From positions 1-64,000 of the forward strand of contig NZ_KB913019.1 of assembly GCF_000383975.1 (NCBI RefSeq): a stretch of DNA of 64,000 nucleotides, given 5' to 3'. Under the pieces are notes generated by a model that did no database searches, was not told where the DNA came from, and saw nothing but the letters and a program-made list of their open reading frames with translations. This DNA is from Natronorubrum tibetense GA33 (lineage in GTDB: Archaea > Halobacteriota > Halobacteria > Halobacteriales > Natrialbaceae). This document shows, piece after piece, positions 27,481 through 36,065 of the stretch. Made by a program: the position numbers and the translations under genes. Within the stretch, counting starts at the first letter, position 1, and the number at the start of each line of letters is the position of its first letter.

Positions 27481-27503
27481 ACTCCCACTAACGAGACTAG
27501 CAC

Positions 27504-27532
27504 ATATATTTCTTCCCTCGGGGAAAATATAT
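27504..27532. promoter_or_regulatory. Imperfect inverted repeat/TATA region upstream of the HTH-TumE module
   Basis: ATATATT...TTCCC and GGGGAAAATATAT form an imperfect dyad about 24-52 bp before ATG 27480. On the minus strand it includes TATATTTTCCCC, a TATA box. The TTTTCCCC block also occurs in the two operon promoters at 23030 and 35322. It is a likely autoregulatory operator. Confidence 0.45.
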
Positions 27533-27709
27533 CTTCCACGGTCACGGGTACCCGCCGTACGCTCCACCTTCATGTACGTTCAACCCCGATTCGATCCGTA
27601 CTGCTCGCTGGGGTTCGCATTCGTGGTCACGAGTACAAAATAGCCAAGCTAGCTTCCGGTCGCGTTCCGCCGTTCTCGAAAGTGGACGGTCAGTCTCGCA
27701 TGGGGGCTG

Positions 27710-29056
27710 CTACTCGAGATCAGTCGCCGCGACAATTTCTCCGACCAGTTCGTCGATCCGATCCGTCGCCGTCGCCTCGAGGTCGCCGGTGAGATTCGAG
27801 AGGAGACAGGAGAAAACGACTGCAGGCTCGCCGCCCGGATCCTCGACGTAACCTGACAGGGTCCGAACGCCGGTCAGCGTCCCCGTCTTCGCTCTGACCG
27901 GCGCCGAGATGTCAGTAAGTCGGTTCTCGACAGTTCCCTCGACGCCAGCGAGCGGCAGTGACTGGCGGTACTGCTCGCTCCAGGGTTGCTCGAGGACCCA
28001 CTCGAGGACGGCGCTCACGCTCGCGGCGGACAGAAGGTTGTATCGCGATAGCCCCGAACCGTCGCGGAGTCGGACGGCGTCAGCGCCGCGGTCAGCGAGA
28101 AACGCGTCCGCGTGCTCCTCCCAGATTCCCCACGACCCCTTCCCCTCGAGTTCGAGTGCGACCGTCCGGGCGAGCTGTTCGGCGACGAAGTTGTCCGAAC
28201 TGACGAGCATATCCCGCACCAGCGTCGACAGCGGTGCCGACTCGACGGTCGCACACGGGAGCCCGTCCGTTTCGACGGGGTCGTTTTCGATTCGCGTCCA
28301 GCCGTCGATATCGATCTCGTTCGCCTCGAGGGCGTCCTGCAGGAGCGAACTGGCGTGCATCATCGGGTCGTCGACGGGACTGGCTTCGACCGCCGTCTCG
28401 CCCGGCGGTATTTCTCCTTCGACACGGATGATCTCCGAGGCGCGTTTCTTGTATACCTCGAGTCGTTCGCTCGGGCCCGTCTCGACATCGGATTCGATCC
28501 GCACGATTTCGGAGGTCGGCGACGCGTCCACCGTCACCGAATCGGTGCGGTGGCTGACGGTGATGTCGACCGTGTTTCGCTCGACCGCCAGCGGCGTGCT
28601 CTTGGCGCCGTAGGCGAACTGGCCGTCGTCCCACGTCCAGCCCGGGCCGAGCGACTCGCGATCGAACGCCGAGGTGTCGACGACGAGTTCGCCGGCGACG
28701 GTATCGATCCCCGACCCGGCGACCCCATCGGCGAGCGTCATCAGATCCGCCTGCGAGAGATCCGGCGCGCCGCGTCCCGTCAGGACGAGGTCGCCGAGCA
28801 GATGGCCGTCTTTGATCTCGCCGACCGCGTGAAGCGTCGTCTCGAACCGGTAAGCCGGACCGAGTTCGGCAAACGCTCGCGCCGCCGTAACGAGTTTCGC
28901 GTTCGAGGCCGGCAACAGCGGCACCTCGGGATTAATCGCGACGATCGGCTCGTCCGTCCGTAGATCGACGGCGTAGACGCTCGCACTGATCCGGTCCAGC
29001 GCCGGCAGCACCGACTCGACGCGGGTCCGCGTATGGGTCCGTCCTTCAAGGCTCAC
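27710..29056 (-). CDS. dacB: PBP4-type D-alanyl-D-alanine carboxypeptidase (peptidase S13), cytosolic
   Basis: The 448-aa protein has the three penicillin-binding motifs in order: S51-N-A-K54 in LPASNAKLVTAARAFAEL, SxN in VSSDNFVAEQLART and KTG in RAKTGTLTGVRTLSGYV. The long insert between motifs 1 and 2 is typical of S13/DacB. The start is GTG 29056 (VSLEGRTHTRTRV) or GTG 29065; the much longer frame to 29359 is the shadow of oppF. No signal peptide exists. It overlaps oppF by 11 bp as the last gene of the oppABCDF operon, so it should cut terminal D-Ala from imported peptides rather than build a wall. Confidence 0.85.
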   Translation of the reverse strand: MSLEGRTHTRTRVESVLPALDRISASVYAVDLRTDEPIVAINPEVPLLPASNAKLVTAARAFAELGPAYRFETTLHAVGEIKDGHLLGDLVLTGRGAPDLSQADLMTLADGVAGSGIDTVAGELVVDTSAFDRESLGPGWTWDDGQFAYGAKSTPLAVERNTVDITVSHRTDSVTVDASPTSEIVRIESDVETGPSERLEVYKKRASEIIRVEGEIPPGETAVEASPVDDPMMHASSLLQDALEANEIDIDGWTRIENDPVETDGLPCATVESAPLSTLVRDMLVSSDNFVAEQLARTVALELEGKGSWGIWEEHADAFLADRGADAVRLRDGSGLSRYNLLSAASVSAVLEWVLEQPWSEQYRQSLPLAGVEGTVENRLTDISAPVRAKTGTLTGVRTLSGYVEDPGGEPAVVFSCLLSNLTGDLEATATDRIDELVGEIVAATDLE

Positions 29057-30353
29057 GAGTCTCACCCCGCTCGTCGATCTCGAGGTGACAGGCGGCGACG
29101 CGATCGGGAGCCGTCGACTCGAGTGCCGGCGCAGCCGACTGGCAGATCGACTCGTGGGCTTCGAGCGTCTCTCGAGCGGTCGCCCACTCGCCCTCGAGTG
29201 CGCGTTCGGCCGCCCGTTCGGCGTCCCCGCGCGCTGCGGACGGGATGCCGTCGGAATCGCCGAAGTAGGCGTCGACGACGGCGTTCGGCTCGTCCGCGTC
29301 GGCGTCGATCGTTCGCTCGCGGACATCGGCGAGAAGCTGATCGTAGGCCTCGTACCCATCTCTGCTGAAGCCGTCCGGGAGGATGAAATCGGGACAGCGG
29401 GTGTGGAAGCGACAGCCCCGGGGCGGATCCGAGGCGCTCGGGACGGTGCCGCCGAGCACCGACTGGACGCCCGGCTGATCCGGATCGGGGTTCGGAACGG
29501 AGCGCAACAGCGAGCTCGTGTAGGGGTGGTGCTGGTCGGTGAACAGCTCCTCCGTCGGCGAGAGTTCGACGAACTCGCCGAGGTACATCACGGCGACCCG
29601 GTCGGCGATGTACCTGACGACGCTCAGGTCGTGCGAGATGAGCAGGTACGTCAGGCCGTACTCCTCCTGGAGGTCGTCCATCAGGTTGAGGATCTGGGCC
29701 TGCACGCTGACGTCCAGCCCGCTGACCGGCTCGTCCGCGATGACGAGATCGGGGTTGATCGACAGCGAGCGCGCGAGGTTGATCCGCTGGCGCTGGCCGC
29801 CCGAAAACTCGTGGGGATACCGGTTGTAGTACTCTCGCTTGAGCCCGACCTGCTCGAGCAACTCGAGCGAGCGCTCCTGTCGCCGGGATTTCTCCCAGCC
29901 GGCCCCCTCGAGCGGGTCCTCGATAATGTGGCCGATCTTCCGGCGGCCGTTCAGGCTTGATTGGGGGTCCTGAAACACCATCTGGGTGCGCTTTCGGAAC
30001 TCGGACTCCTCGATCTCGTCCGTCCGTTCGCCGTCGAAGCGAACCTCACCGGCGGTCGGCTCCTCGAGGCCGACGATCGTTCGGGCGAGCGTGGATTTGC
30101 CGCAGCCGGATTCACCGACGACACCGAGGGTTTCCCCGGGTTCGATCGAGAAGCTCACGCCGTCGACGGCTTTCACGCTCGACTCGTCGAAGCGGACGGG
30201 AAAGCCGTCCGAGTCGCGGTCGAACCGCACCGAGGCGAAGAGCCCCGAGTGGACGGGAAAGTGTTTCTGCAGGTCGGTGACCTCGAGCAGCGGCTCTCGG
30301 CCGTCGACGCGGTCGGTTCGGTCGTCAGTGTCGCGCTGGTCGATCGTACTCAT
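29046..30353 (-). CDS. oppF: Oligopeptide/dipeptide ABC transporter ATPase (OppF/DppF)
   Basis: The 435-aa ATPase has Walker A GESGCGKST, Q-loop QMVFQDPQSSLNGRR, signature FSGGQRQRINLARSL, Walker B LVIADEPVSGLDVS and the C-terminal oligopeptide-transporter motif RGCRFHTRCP. Compared with bacterial OppF there is a roughly 80-residue acidic insertion between that motif and the final ACHL, common in haloarchaeal DppF. It energises peptide import together with OppD. Fifth gene of the operon. Confidence 0.92.
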   Translation of the reverse strand: MSTIDQRDTDDRTDRVDGREPLLEVTDLQKHFPVHSGLFASVRFDRDSDGFPVRFDESSVKAVDGVSFSIEPGETLGVVGESGCGKSTLARTIVGLEEPTAGEVRFDGERTDEIEESEFRKRTQMVFQDPQSSLNGRRKIGHIIEDPLEGAGWEKSRRQERSLELLEQVGLKREYYNRYPHEFSGGQRQRINLARSLSINPDLVIADEPVSGLDVSVQAQILNLMDDLQEEYGLTYLLISHDLSVVRYIADRVAVMYLGEFVELSPTEELFTDQHHPYTSSLLRSVPNPDPDQPGVQSVLGGTVPSASDPPRGCRFHTRCPDFILPDGFSRDGYEAYDQLLADVRERTIDADADEPNAVVDAYFGDSDGIPSAARGDAERAAERALEGEWATARETLEAHESICQSAAPALESTAPDRVAACHLEIDERGETREP

Positions 30354-30373
30354 GCGTGGCTCCGTGCTGGCTC

Positions 30374-30470
30374 AATCATCCGCAGGTCGTCTCTCGTCCG
30401 AATCATCTGCAGGTCGTCTCTCGTCCGAATCATCCGCTGGGTTCGTCCTCTCTCAGTCATCCGCAGTACC
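30374..30470. repeat. 27-bp tandem repeat between oppD and oppF
   Basis: Units begin at 30374, 30401, 30428 and 30455 (last one partial). Units 1 and 2 differ at one base; unit 3 is diverged and overlaps the oppD stop. A unit encodes a nine-residue MIRTRDDLQ repeat on the minus strand, with ATGATT in each copy. The array makes up most of the gap between oppD and oppF. Confidence 0.8.
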
Positions 30471-31505
30471 CCCCGACTCCGCGGGGTCGGTATCCGTATC
30501 CGACTCGTGTAACGCCGGCTCCGCTCGCGAGACGGTCTCGTCGTAGAGGAGACAGGCGACCTCGTGCGAATCGTCCTCGCCGACGTCGTACGTCGGCGGC
30601 GTCGCCTTCGAGCAGTCGTCGAAGGCGGCCGGACACCGCGTGCGGAACCGACAGCCCGAGGGCGGCGATACCGCACTCGGCATCGTTCCGCCGATCGGAT
30701 CGATCTCGTCTAACGTCTCGTCGGGCGTCACCACCGAGTTAAGCAGCGACTGCGTGTAGGGGTGTTTCGGGTTTCGGTACAGTTCGTCGTACGGCGCACA
30801 CTCGACCATGTTACCGAGGTACATCACGCCGACGCGATCACACACCTCCCGGACGACGCCGAGGTCGTGCGTGACGTACACCATGCTCGTCTCGTACTTT
30901 TCCTGGATGTCGTCGAACAGGTCGAGAATGCCGGCCTGGATCGTGACGTCGAGCGCCGTGGTCGGCTCGTCGGCGATGATGAGCCGCGGGTCGCAGGCCA
31001 GCGCCATCGCGATCATCGCTCGCTGTTGCATCCCGCCGGAGTACTGGTGTGGGTACTCGTCGATCCGCTGTTCGGGATCAGGAATGCCGACGTCGTCGAG
31101 CAGTTCGATCGCCCGCGTTCGGGCCTCCTTCGGCGAACGATCCGTGTTCTCGACGATAACCTCCTCGATCTGGCTCCCGACGGTGAAGACGGGGTTGAGC
31201 GCCGACATGGCGTCCTGGAAGATGATCGAAATTTCGTTGCCGCGAATCTCCCGTCTGAGTTCGCGCTCGGAGAGGTCGGTCAGTTCGCGGCCGTCAAAGC
31301 GGATACTTCCGTCGACGACCCGTCCGGGGTCGCGAATCAGGCCCATGATACTCTTGACCGCGACGCTCTTTCCGGCACCCGACTCGCCGACGATGCCGAG
31401 CGATTCGCCGGAGTCTACTTCGAAGCTGACCCCGTCGACGGCCTGGACGATCCCGTCGGCCGTAAAGAAGTACGTCCGGAGGTCTTCGACCTCGAGGAGG
31501 CTCAC
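30453..31505 (-). CDS. oppD: Oligopeptide/dipeptide ABC transporter ATPase (OppD/DppD)
   Basis: The 350-aa ATPase has Walker A GESGAGKSVAVKSIMGL, EISIIFQDAMSALNPV, signature YSGGMQQRAMIAMAL, Walker B LIIADEPTTALDVT, and the C-terminal CRFRTRCP...C motif that ligates an Fe-S or metal site in DppD relatives. It overlaps oppC by 4 bp. The C-terminus is Asp/Glu/Thr-rich. Confidence 0.93.
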   Translation of the reverse strand: MSLLEVEDLRTYFFTADGIVQAVDGVSFEVDSGESLGIVGESGAGKSVAVKSIMGLIRDPGRVVDGSIRFDGRELTDLSERELRREIRGNEISIIFQDAMSALNPVFTVGSQIEEVIVENTDRSPKEARTRAIELLDDVGIPDPEQRIDEYPHQYSGGMQQRAMIAMALACDPRLIIADEPTTALDVTIQAGILDLFDDIQEKYETSMVYVTHDLGVVREVCDRVGVMYLGNMVECAPYDELYRNPKHPYTQSLLNSVVTPDETLDEIDPIGGTMPSAVSPPSGCRFRTRCPAAFDDCSKATPPTYDVGEDDSHEVACLLYDETVSRAEPALHESDTDTDPAESGGTADD

Positions 31506-32566
31506 GAGCGATCACCTCCCTCGGGCGCGCTCGAGCCGCCGTCCGTGCTGGCCGGCTGTCGACCACCGTCCTCGAACTCGCCGAACCCGTACTCGTGGTC
31601 GGGTTCCGTCGAGAGATCGTCGAGATCGAAGTCGTCGATCCCGACGTCTTCGACGGTCATCTTCGGGTCCATTACGTCTCGTAGTCCGTCGCCGAGCATG
31701 TTGAATCCCATGACTGTGAGGAAGATCATTATTCCGGGGAACAGCGCGACCCACCAGGCGACGAGCAGCGCCGTTCGGCCGTCCGCAAGCATCCGGCCCC
31801 AGTCGGCCGTCGGCGGCTGGACGCCGAAGCCGAGGAACGACAGCGCGGCCGCGCCGATGATGACGGTCCCCATCGAGAGGGTCCCCTGTACCACCACCGG
31901 GGCGAGCCCGTTCGGAACAATCTCGCGAAAGAGGATCGTCCGTCGCGGGAGCCCGGCGAGCTTCGCCGCCTCGACGTACTGTCGGTCGCGCAGGGAGAGC
32001 ACTTCGGAGCGCATCACCCGTGCGTACGCCGGGATGCCGACGATGCCGTAGGCGATGAAGAGGTTGTAGATACTCGGGCCGAAGATCGCCATGAAGATCA
32101 TCGCGAGGACGAGGCCGGGGATCGCGTACAGAACCTCGACCGTTCGCATCAGCCCGTCGTCGACGTAGCCGCCGAAGTAGGCGGAGACGGCACCGATGAT
32201 GATCCCGCCGACAAAGCTGATCCCGACCGCGAGGATACCGATGGCGAGCGCCGTTCGACTCCCGTAGACGAGCCGGGACAGGATATCGCGTCCGTACCGA
32301 TCGGTTCCGAGCGGGTGCTCCCTCGAGGGACCCTCGTACCGCATCGTCTGGTCCATCGCGTACGGATCCGCGTGGACCCAGGTGATAATCTGCCGATTGA
32401 AGAGGAAGCTATCGATCGTCGTGAACACCGCCATCAGCACGAGCACGGCGATGATACCGAGACCGGCGAGCGAGGTCGGACTGTGCTTGAGTTTCAGGAG
32501 CGTCGTGACGAACCCGCTTCTGGCGTCGAACTCCGCTCCTTTCACGCGACTGCCGTCCTGGCTCAT
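31502..32566 (-). CDS. oppC: Peptide ABC transporter permease (OppC/DppC)
   Basis: The 354-aa permease has an N-terminal helix, the OppC extracellular segment (REHPLGTDRYGRDILSRLVYGSR), five further helices and the EAA loop (YVEAAKLAGLPRRTILFREIVPNGLAPV). A cytosolic acidic C-terminal tail of about 60 residues is longer than in bacteria. It overlaps oppD by 4 bp. Confidence 0.92.
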   Translation of the reverse strand: MSQDGSRVKGAEFDARSGFVTTLLKLKHSPTSLAGLGIIAVLVLMAVFTTIDSFLFNRQIITWVHADPYAMDQTMRYEGPSREHPLGTDRYGRDILSRLVYGSRTALAIGILAVGISFVGGIIIGAVSAYFGGYVDDGLMRTVEVLYAIPGLVLAMIFMAIFGPSIYNLFIAYGIVGIPAYARVMRSEVLSLRDRQYVEAAKLAGLPRRTILFREIVPNGLAPVVVQGTLSMGTVIIGAAALSFLGFGVQPPTADWGRMLADGRTALLVAWWVALFPGIMIFLTVMGFNMLGDGLRDVMDPKMTVEDVGIDDFDLDDLSTEPDHEYGFGEFEDGGRQPASTDGGSSAPEGGDRS

Positions 32567-32623
32567 CTGCCCTCACCTCGAGCGGGCGTCGGGTAGCGAA
32601 CGATCGAACTCGTGGTGGGTGTG

Positions 32624-33574
32624 TCAGTCATATTTGATTCGTGGGTCGATGTAGGCGTAGGCGATGTCGGTGAGCACGACGCCGATCAGGAACAACGTCG
32701 AGAAGAACAGCGTCACGCCGACCGCGACGGAGTAGTCCTGGTCGATGATCGAGTCGAAGAACAGCCGTCCCAGTCCAGGGATGGCGAAGATCTCTTCGAC
32801 GATGACGCTCCCGCCGAGCAGCGTCGACAGCTGAAGCCCGACGATCGTGATCAGCGGCAGCAGGGCGTTTCGGAACGAGTGACGGACCATGACCTTGCGC
32901 TCCGGAATGCCGTAGGCGCGTGCGGTCTCGACGTGTTCCGAGCGCAGCTCTTCGATCATGCTCGAGCGCGTCATCCGCATGAGCAAGGCCGTCTGTGCCG
33001 TCGCAAGCGTCAGTACGGGCATGACGAGCAGCGTTGCGGACTCGATCGGGTTGACGAACGGCGACGTGTACCCCGACGCGGGGAGGAGTCCGAGGTGGTA
33101 CGTCATGACGTAGATCAGCATCAGCGCCAGCCAGAAGTTCGGCGTCGAAATGCCGGCCAGGCCGGCGAATCGAGAAACGTGGTCGCCGGCTTCGTTGTGA
33201 CGGGCGGCGCCGTAGATGCCGAGCCCGATGGCGACCGGCAGCGCCACGACGTAGGACAGCCCCATCACGACGAGCGTTGGCTCCATGCGCTCCCAGATGA
33301 GGTCGGTCACCGGTCGGTTGTAGACGAACGACTGACCGAGGTCGCCCTGTGCGAGCCGCCAGAGGTGTTCAAAGTACTGTTCGTAAAGCGGCCGATCGAA
33401 GCCGTGGCTCTCGATCAGGTCGTCCGCCAGCTCCTGTCCGGGCTCCGTCCCGAGATAGAGGCGGACGGGATCGCCCGGCAGTGCGTGCATCATGACGAAC
33501 GTCAGCGTCACGATGCCGAACAGGACCGGAACGAGCTGGGCGAACCGTCGGAGTGTGTATCTAAACAATCCCAT
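32624..33574 (-). CDS. oppB: Peptide ABC transporter permease (OppB/DppB)
   Basis: The 316-aa permease with family landmarks: MGLFRYTLRRFAQLVPVLFGIVTLTF at the start, HALPGDPVRLYLG, LAQGDLGQSF, then six helices and the EAA loop ETARAYGIPERKVMVRHSFRNALLPL. It forms the translocation pore with OppC. 57 bp separate it from oppC and 42 bp from oppA. Confidence 0.93.
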   Translation of the reverse strand: MGLFRYTLRRFAQLVPVLFGIVTLTFVMMHALPGDPVRLYLGTEPGQELADDLIESHGFDRPLYEQYFEHLWRLAQGDLGQSFVYNRPVTDLIWERMEPTLVVMGLSYVVALPVAIGLGIYGAARHNEAGDHVSRFAGLAGISTPNFWLALMLIYVMTYHLGLLPASGYTSPFVNPIESATLLVMPVLTLATAQTALLMRMTRSSMIEELRSEHVETARAYGIPERKVMVRHSFRNALLPLITIVGLQLSTLLGGSVIVEEIFAIPGLGRLFFDSIIDQDYSVAVGVTLFFSTLFLIGVVLTDIAYAYIDPRIKYD

Positions 33575-33616
33575 CTATGGTCGAAATAGTCGTATAGTGC
33601 GTGTCTCCGTCCGCCG

Positions 33617-35254
33617 TTAGTTGTCGATCGTTGCCGACTGCCACTCGTTGAAGAGTTCCTGATCGCCGAACTCGCTCGGCTCGTAGCCATCGACGTCCGT
33701 GTGGACGCCGGTTACGCTCTCGGCGGAGTAGATGCCGAGAACCGGATACAGCGGCAACAGGAGCTCTGCGGCCTCGACGTAGTAATCGTAGCGCTCGTCG
33801 CGGTCGGTCGTCATTCGCGCCTCACGAACGATCTCGTCGAGTCGCTCGAGATCCTCGAGCGTGTCATCGTCGCCCCGCTCCCGAGCCCCCTCGTAGAGGT
33901 AGCCGATCGAGGAGTGACCGACGACATCGTCGCTCATCCCGCCATCGTCGTTCACGATATCCCGGAACATGTGGTAGTAGTAGCCGTCCGGGTCGTCGTT
34001 GCCGCCCCAGCCGTACGTGGTGATATCGAAATCACCGACGTCGAGGGAGTCAAGCCACTCGCCGTCGGAGACCTCGCTGACCGTGGCGTCGATACCGGCC
34101 TGTTCGAACTCGTTCTGCAAGACGGTAGCCCGTCCCGTCATCGCTTCACCCGCTCTCGTGGTGATATCGACCTCAAAATCGGTGCCGATCCCCGCCTCCT
34201 CGAACAGTTCGAGCGCGCGCTCGTGGTCCTGCTCGGGGTAGTACGCTTCCTCCCACTCGTCGGCGGGGAAGTCCCAACCGTTGACGACGCCCGGCGGCAT
34301 GTGCCCCCAGTTCCGGCTCCCGAGGTCGCCCACGGCACCCGTCAGCAGATCGTCGTAGTCGACGAGGTAGTTGAGCCCTTCGCGAGCCCTGACGTCTTCG
34401 AACGGGCCCTCGAGACAGTTGACGATGAACCCCTGGAAGTCGAAGTTGTCGAGCTGGTAGACATCGATATCGTCGTCGCTCTCAGCCTGATCGACCAGCG
34501 CTTCCGTCACACCAGACTGGTGGATCGTGCCGTCAGCCAGTTCCACGTAGCCGACCTCCGTCTCGGGGATGATGCGGTACTCGAGGGCATCGAGGTCGGG
34601 TTCGCCCATGAAGTAGTCGCTGTTCGCCTCGAGTTCGACGCTGGCCGACGGATCGTGGTTGGCGAGTTCGAACGGGCCGCTCCCAACCGGGTTCTGTCCG
34701 AACTCCTCTTGGCCCATCTCTTCGGCCGCGTCCTTCGAGACGATCGCCGCGTTCATCCCCGCGAGCGTCCGCTCCATGAGCGCCGACTGATACTCGAGGT
34801 GGAGCGTGACTTCGTACTCGCCGGTCGCCTCGGCCTCGTCCAAGAACTCGACGTTCGAGAGGTTCGGCGAGTCGTTGTCCGGGTCCCGGACCCAGTTGAG
34901 CGAGTAGGCGACGTCCTCCGCGGTCAGCTGCGAGCCGTCGTGGAAGGTGACGTCGTCTCGAATATCGGCGACGAACGTCGTCTCGTCGACCTCCTCGAGT
35001 TCGCCGTCCGCGAGGTGCGGAATCGTGCCGCTGCCGTCCGGCTCCATCATGAGCAGCGAGTCGAACAGGTAGTGGGCAGCGGTGCTGTACCACGCCATCT
35101 GATTCATTCGCGGATCGAACGTCTCCACTTCGTCGGACGTCGCGATCCGGAAGGTCCCCCCGCCGTCGCCGTCGGGATCCGCGCCGATGCAACCGGCGAA
35201 CAGACCGGCAGTGCCGGCAGCCGCCATTGATTTGACGAACCGCCGCCGATTCAT
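33617..35254 (-). CDS. oppA: Tat-exported peptide-binding lipoprotein (OppA/DppA, SBP family 5)
   Basis: ATG 35254 begins MNRRRFVKSMAAAG, a twin-arginine signal, with lipobox FAGC and lipid-anchor Cys22; the mature region starts with an acidic, Gly-rich linker. An upstream in-frame ATG at 35281 would add nine residues before the Tat motif. The 545-aa body has SBP_bac_5 landmarks: ETFDPRMNQ, FVADIRDDVTFHDGSQLTAEDVAYSLNW and EEAGIGTDFEVDITT. It captures peptides outside the cell for OppBCDF and leads the operon oppABCDF-dacB. Specificity cannot be read, but downstream murein-type hydrolases suggest D-residue-containing peptides. Confidence 0.92.
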   Translation of the reverse strand: MNRRRFVKSMAAAGTAGLFAGCIGADPDGDGGGTFRIATSDEVETFDPRMNQMAWYSTAAHYLFDSLLMMEPDGSGTIPHLADGELEEVDETTFVADIRDDVTFHDGSQLTAEDVAYSLNWVRDPDNDSPNLSNVEFLDEAEATGEYEVTLHLEYQSALMERTLAGMNAAIVSKDAAEEMGQEEFGQNPVGSGPFELANHDPSASVELEANSDYFMGEPDLDALEYRIIPETEVGYVELADGTIHQSGVTEALVDQAESDDDIDVYQLDNFDFQGFIVNCLEGPFEDVRAREGLNYLVDYDDLLTGAVGDLGSRNWGHMPPGVVNGWDFPADEWEEAYYPEQDHERALELFEEAGIGTDFEVDITTRAGEAMTGRATVLQNEFEQAGIDATVSEVSDGEWLDSLDVGDFDITTYGWGGNDDPDGYYYHMFRDIVNDDGGMSDDVVGHSSIGYLYEGARERGDDDTLEDLERLDEIVREARMTTDRDERYDYYVEAAELLLPLYPVLGIYSAESVTGVHTDVDGYEPSEFGDQELFNEWQSATIDN

Positions 35255-35321
35255 GTCTGGTGTGCTGAGTTTATTGCGCATTGCGAACAGTCCTCACGTG
35301 TACCTCGACCTCTCTTCACTA

Positions 35322-35351
35322 GGGGAAAATAGCCGTTCCCTATCATACTAG
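35322..35351 (-). promoter_or_regulatory. Bipartite promoter element GGGGAAAA-N14-CATACTAG upstream of oppA
   Basis: On the minus strand this is CTAGTATG, 14 bp, TTTTCCCC, with CTATTTTCC forming a TATA-like box 68-75 bp before ATG 35254. Both blocks match the element at 23030-23057 in front of the decarboxylase-ykfC-ykfB operon. Confidence 0.5.
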
Positions 35352-35371
35352 AGGAGAACGGTGAACGAGAA

Positions 35372-35872
35372 CTACGCGTGTTCGATCCTGACCGTCTGCG
35401 CCGTGTAAACACCACGTTCACGCCAGTCGTTGACCGCAAGATACACAATTAGTTCGCGGTCGCCCGGGACGGGCGACCAGCGGTCCCGGCCGTTCGCCCG
35501 CTCGCGAACCTGCCCATCCCAGTGGCCCGTGAACGTGCGACGCTCCCGCGGTCCGAACGCGAGCTGTGAGCTCGCCTCCGGCGGGTCGAATCGTCCGACG
35601 CCCGCTTCGGGGAGGTCGTCGATCGTCCACCCCCAGGGTCGGCTCGTCGGGAGGTCGAGCACGACGCTCGTCGGCAACCGATTCCTGACGTGAAATCGGA
35701 ACGGGGTCTGTCGACCGACGACGATTCGGTCGGGAGCCTCGAGCGAACAGGTGAGCGCCCGATACGCGAGTCCCGTCGGAACGAGCGACCCGAGAAACCC
35801 GACGCGCGTCTCGTCGTCGGTCGTCCGATCGAGTTCCGTGCGGGCATCTCGTCGCTCGTCTCTGGGTGACAT
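35372..35872 (-). CDS. Small beta-rich protein, possible BsuPI/intracellular proteinase-inhibitor-like domain (166 aa)
   Basis: After a short charged N-terminus, a beta-strand-rich domain is visible: LEAPDRIVVGRQTPFRFHVRN, VVLDLPTSRPWGWTIDDL, LAFGPRERRTFTGHWDGQV and YTAQTVRIEH. The pattern of an Ig-like sandwich with a 'tends to W' GHWDG strand recalls BsuPI-type domains, but I am not certain. There is no signal peptide. ATG 35872 (MSPRDERRD) is preferred; the longer frame to 36034 runs through the direct repeats of the divergent promoter region. It lies between oppA and a divergent M42 peptidase. Confidence 0.6.
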   Translation of the reverse strand: MSPRDERRDARTELDRTTDDETRVGFLGSLVPTGLAYRALTCSLEAPDRIVVGRQTPFRFHVRNRLPTSVVLDLPTSRPWGWTIDDLPEAGVGRFDPPEASSQLAFGPRERRTFTGHWDGQVRERANGRDRWSPVPGDRELIVYLAVNDWRERGVYTAQTVRIEHA

Positions 35873-35931
35873 CGTCTCGGTTCGATCGACGCAAGGGGAC
35901 GGTTTGGTGCTTTCGATGGGTGTTCCCTCGC

Positions 35932-36011
35932 GTGACGTGTACGCGATGTCGTCGCTCATCATTCGAACGAGGTCGTGTGACGTGTACGCGGTGTCGTCGC
36001 TCGTCGTTCGA
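35932..36011. repeat. Two 35-bp direct repeats, 45-bp period
   Basis: Copies at 35932-35966 and 35977-36011 share GTGACGTGTACGC...GTCGTCGCTC with three mismatches. They occupy the divergent interval between the beta-rich protein and the M42 peptidase gene, so they could be duplicated regulator sites; simple local duplication is the alternative. Confidence 0.75.
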
Positions 36012-36065
36012 GGGATCACGTGCCGCTGCCCCAAGAACTACCACCGTCGACCGAGCAGGCCACCC

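Noticed and set aside
29057-29359. N-terminal extension of the PBP4-type peptidase
   Set aside because: This stretch is the other frame of the oppF 3' end, and the sequence before GTG 29056/29065 has low-complexity Ser/Arg/Pro composition.
30374-30470. CRISPR-like array
   Set aside because: Units are directly tandem with no spacers, 27 bp long and only 3.6 copies; no cas genes are in the window.
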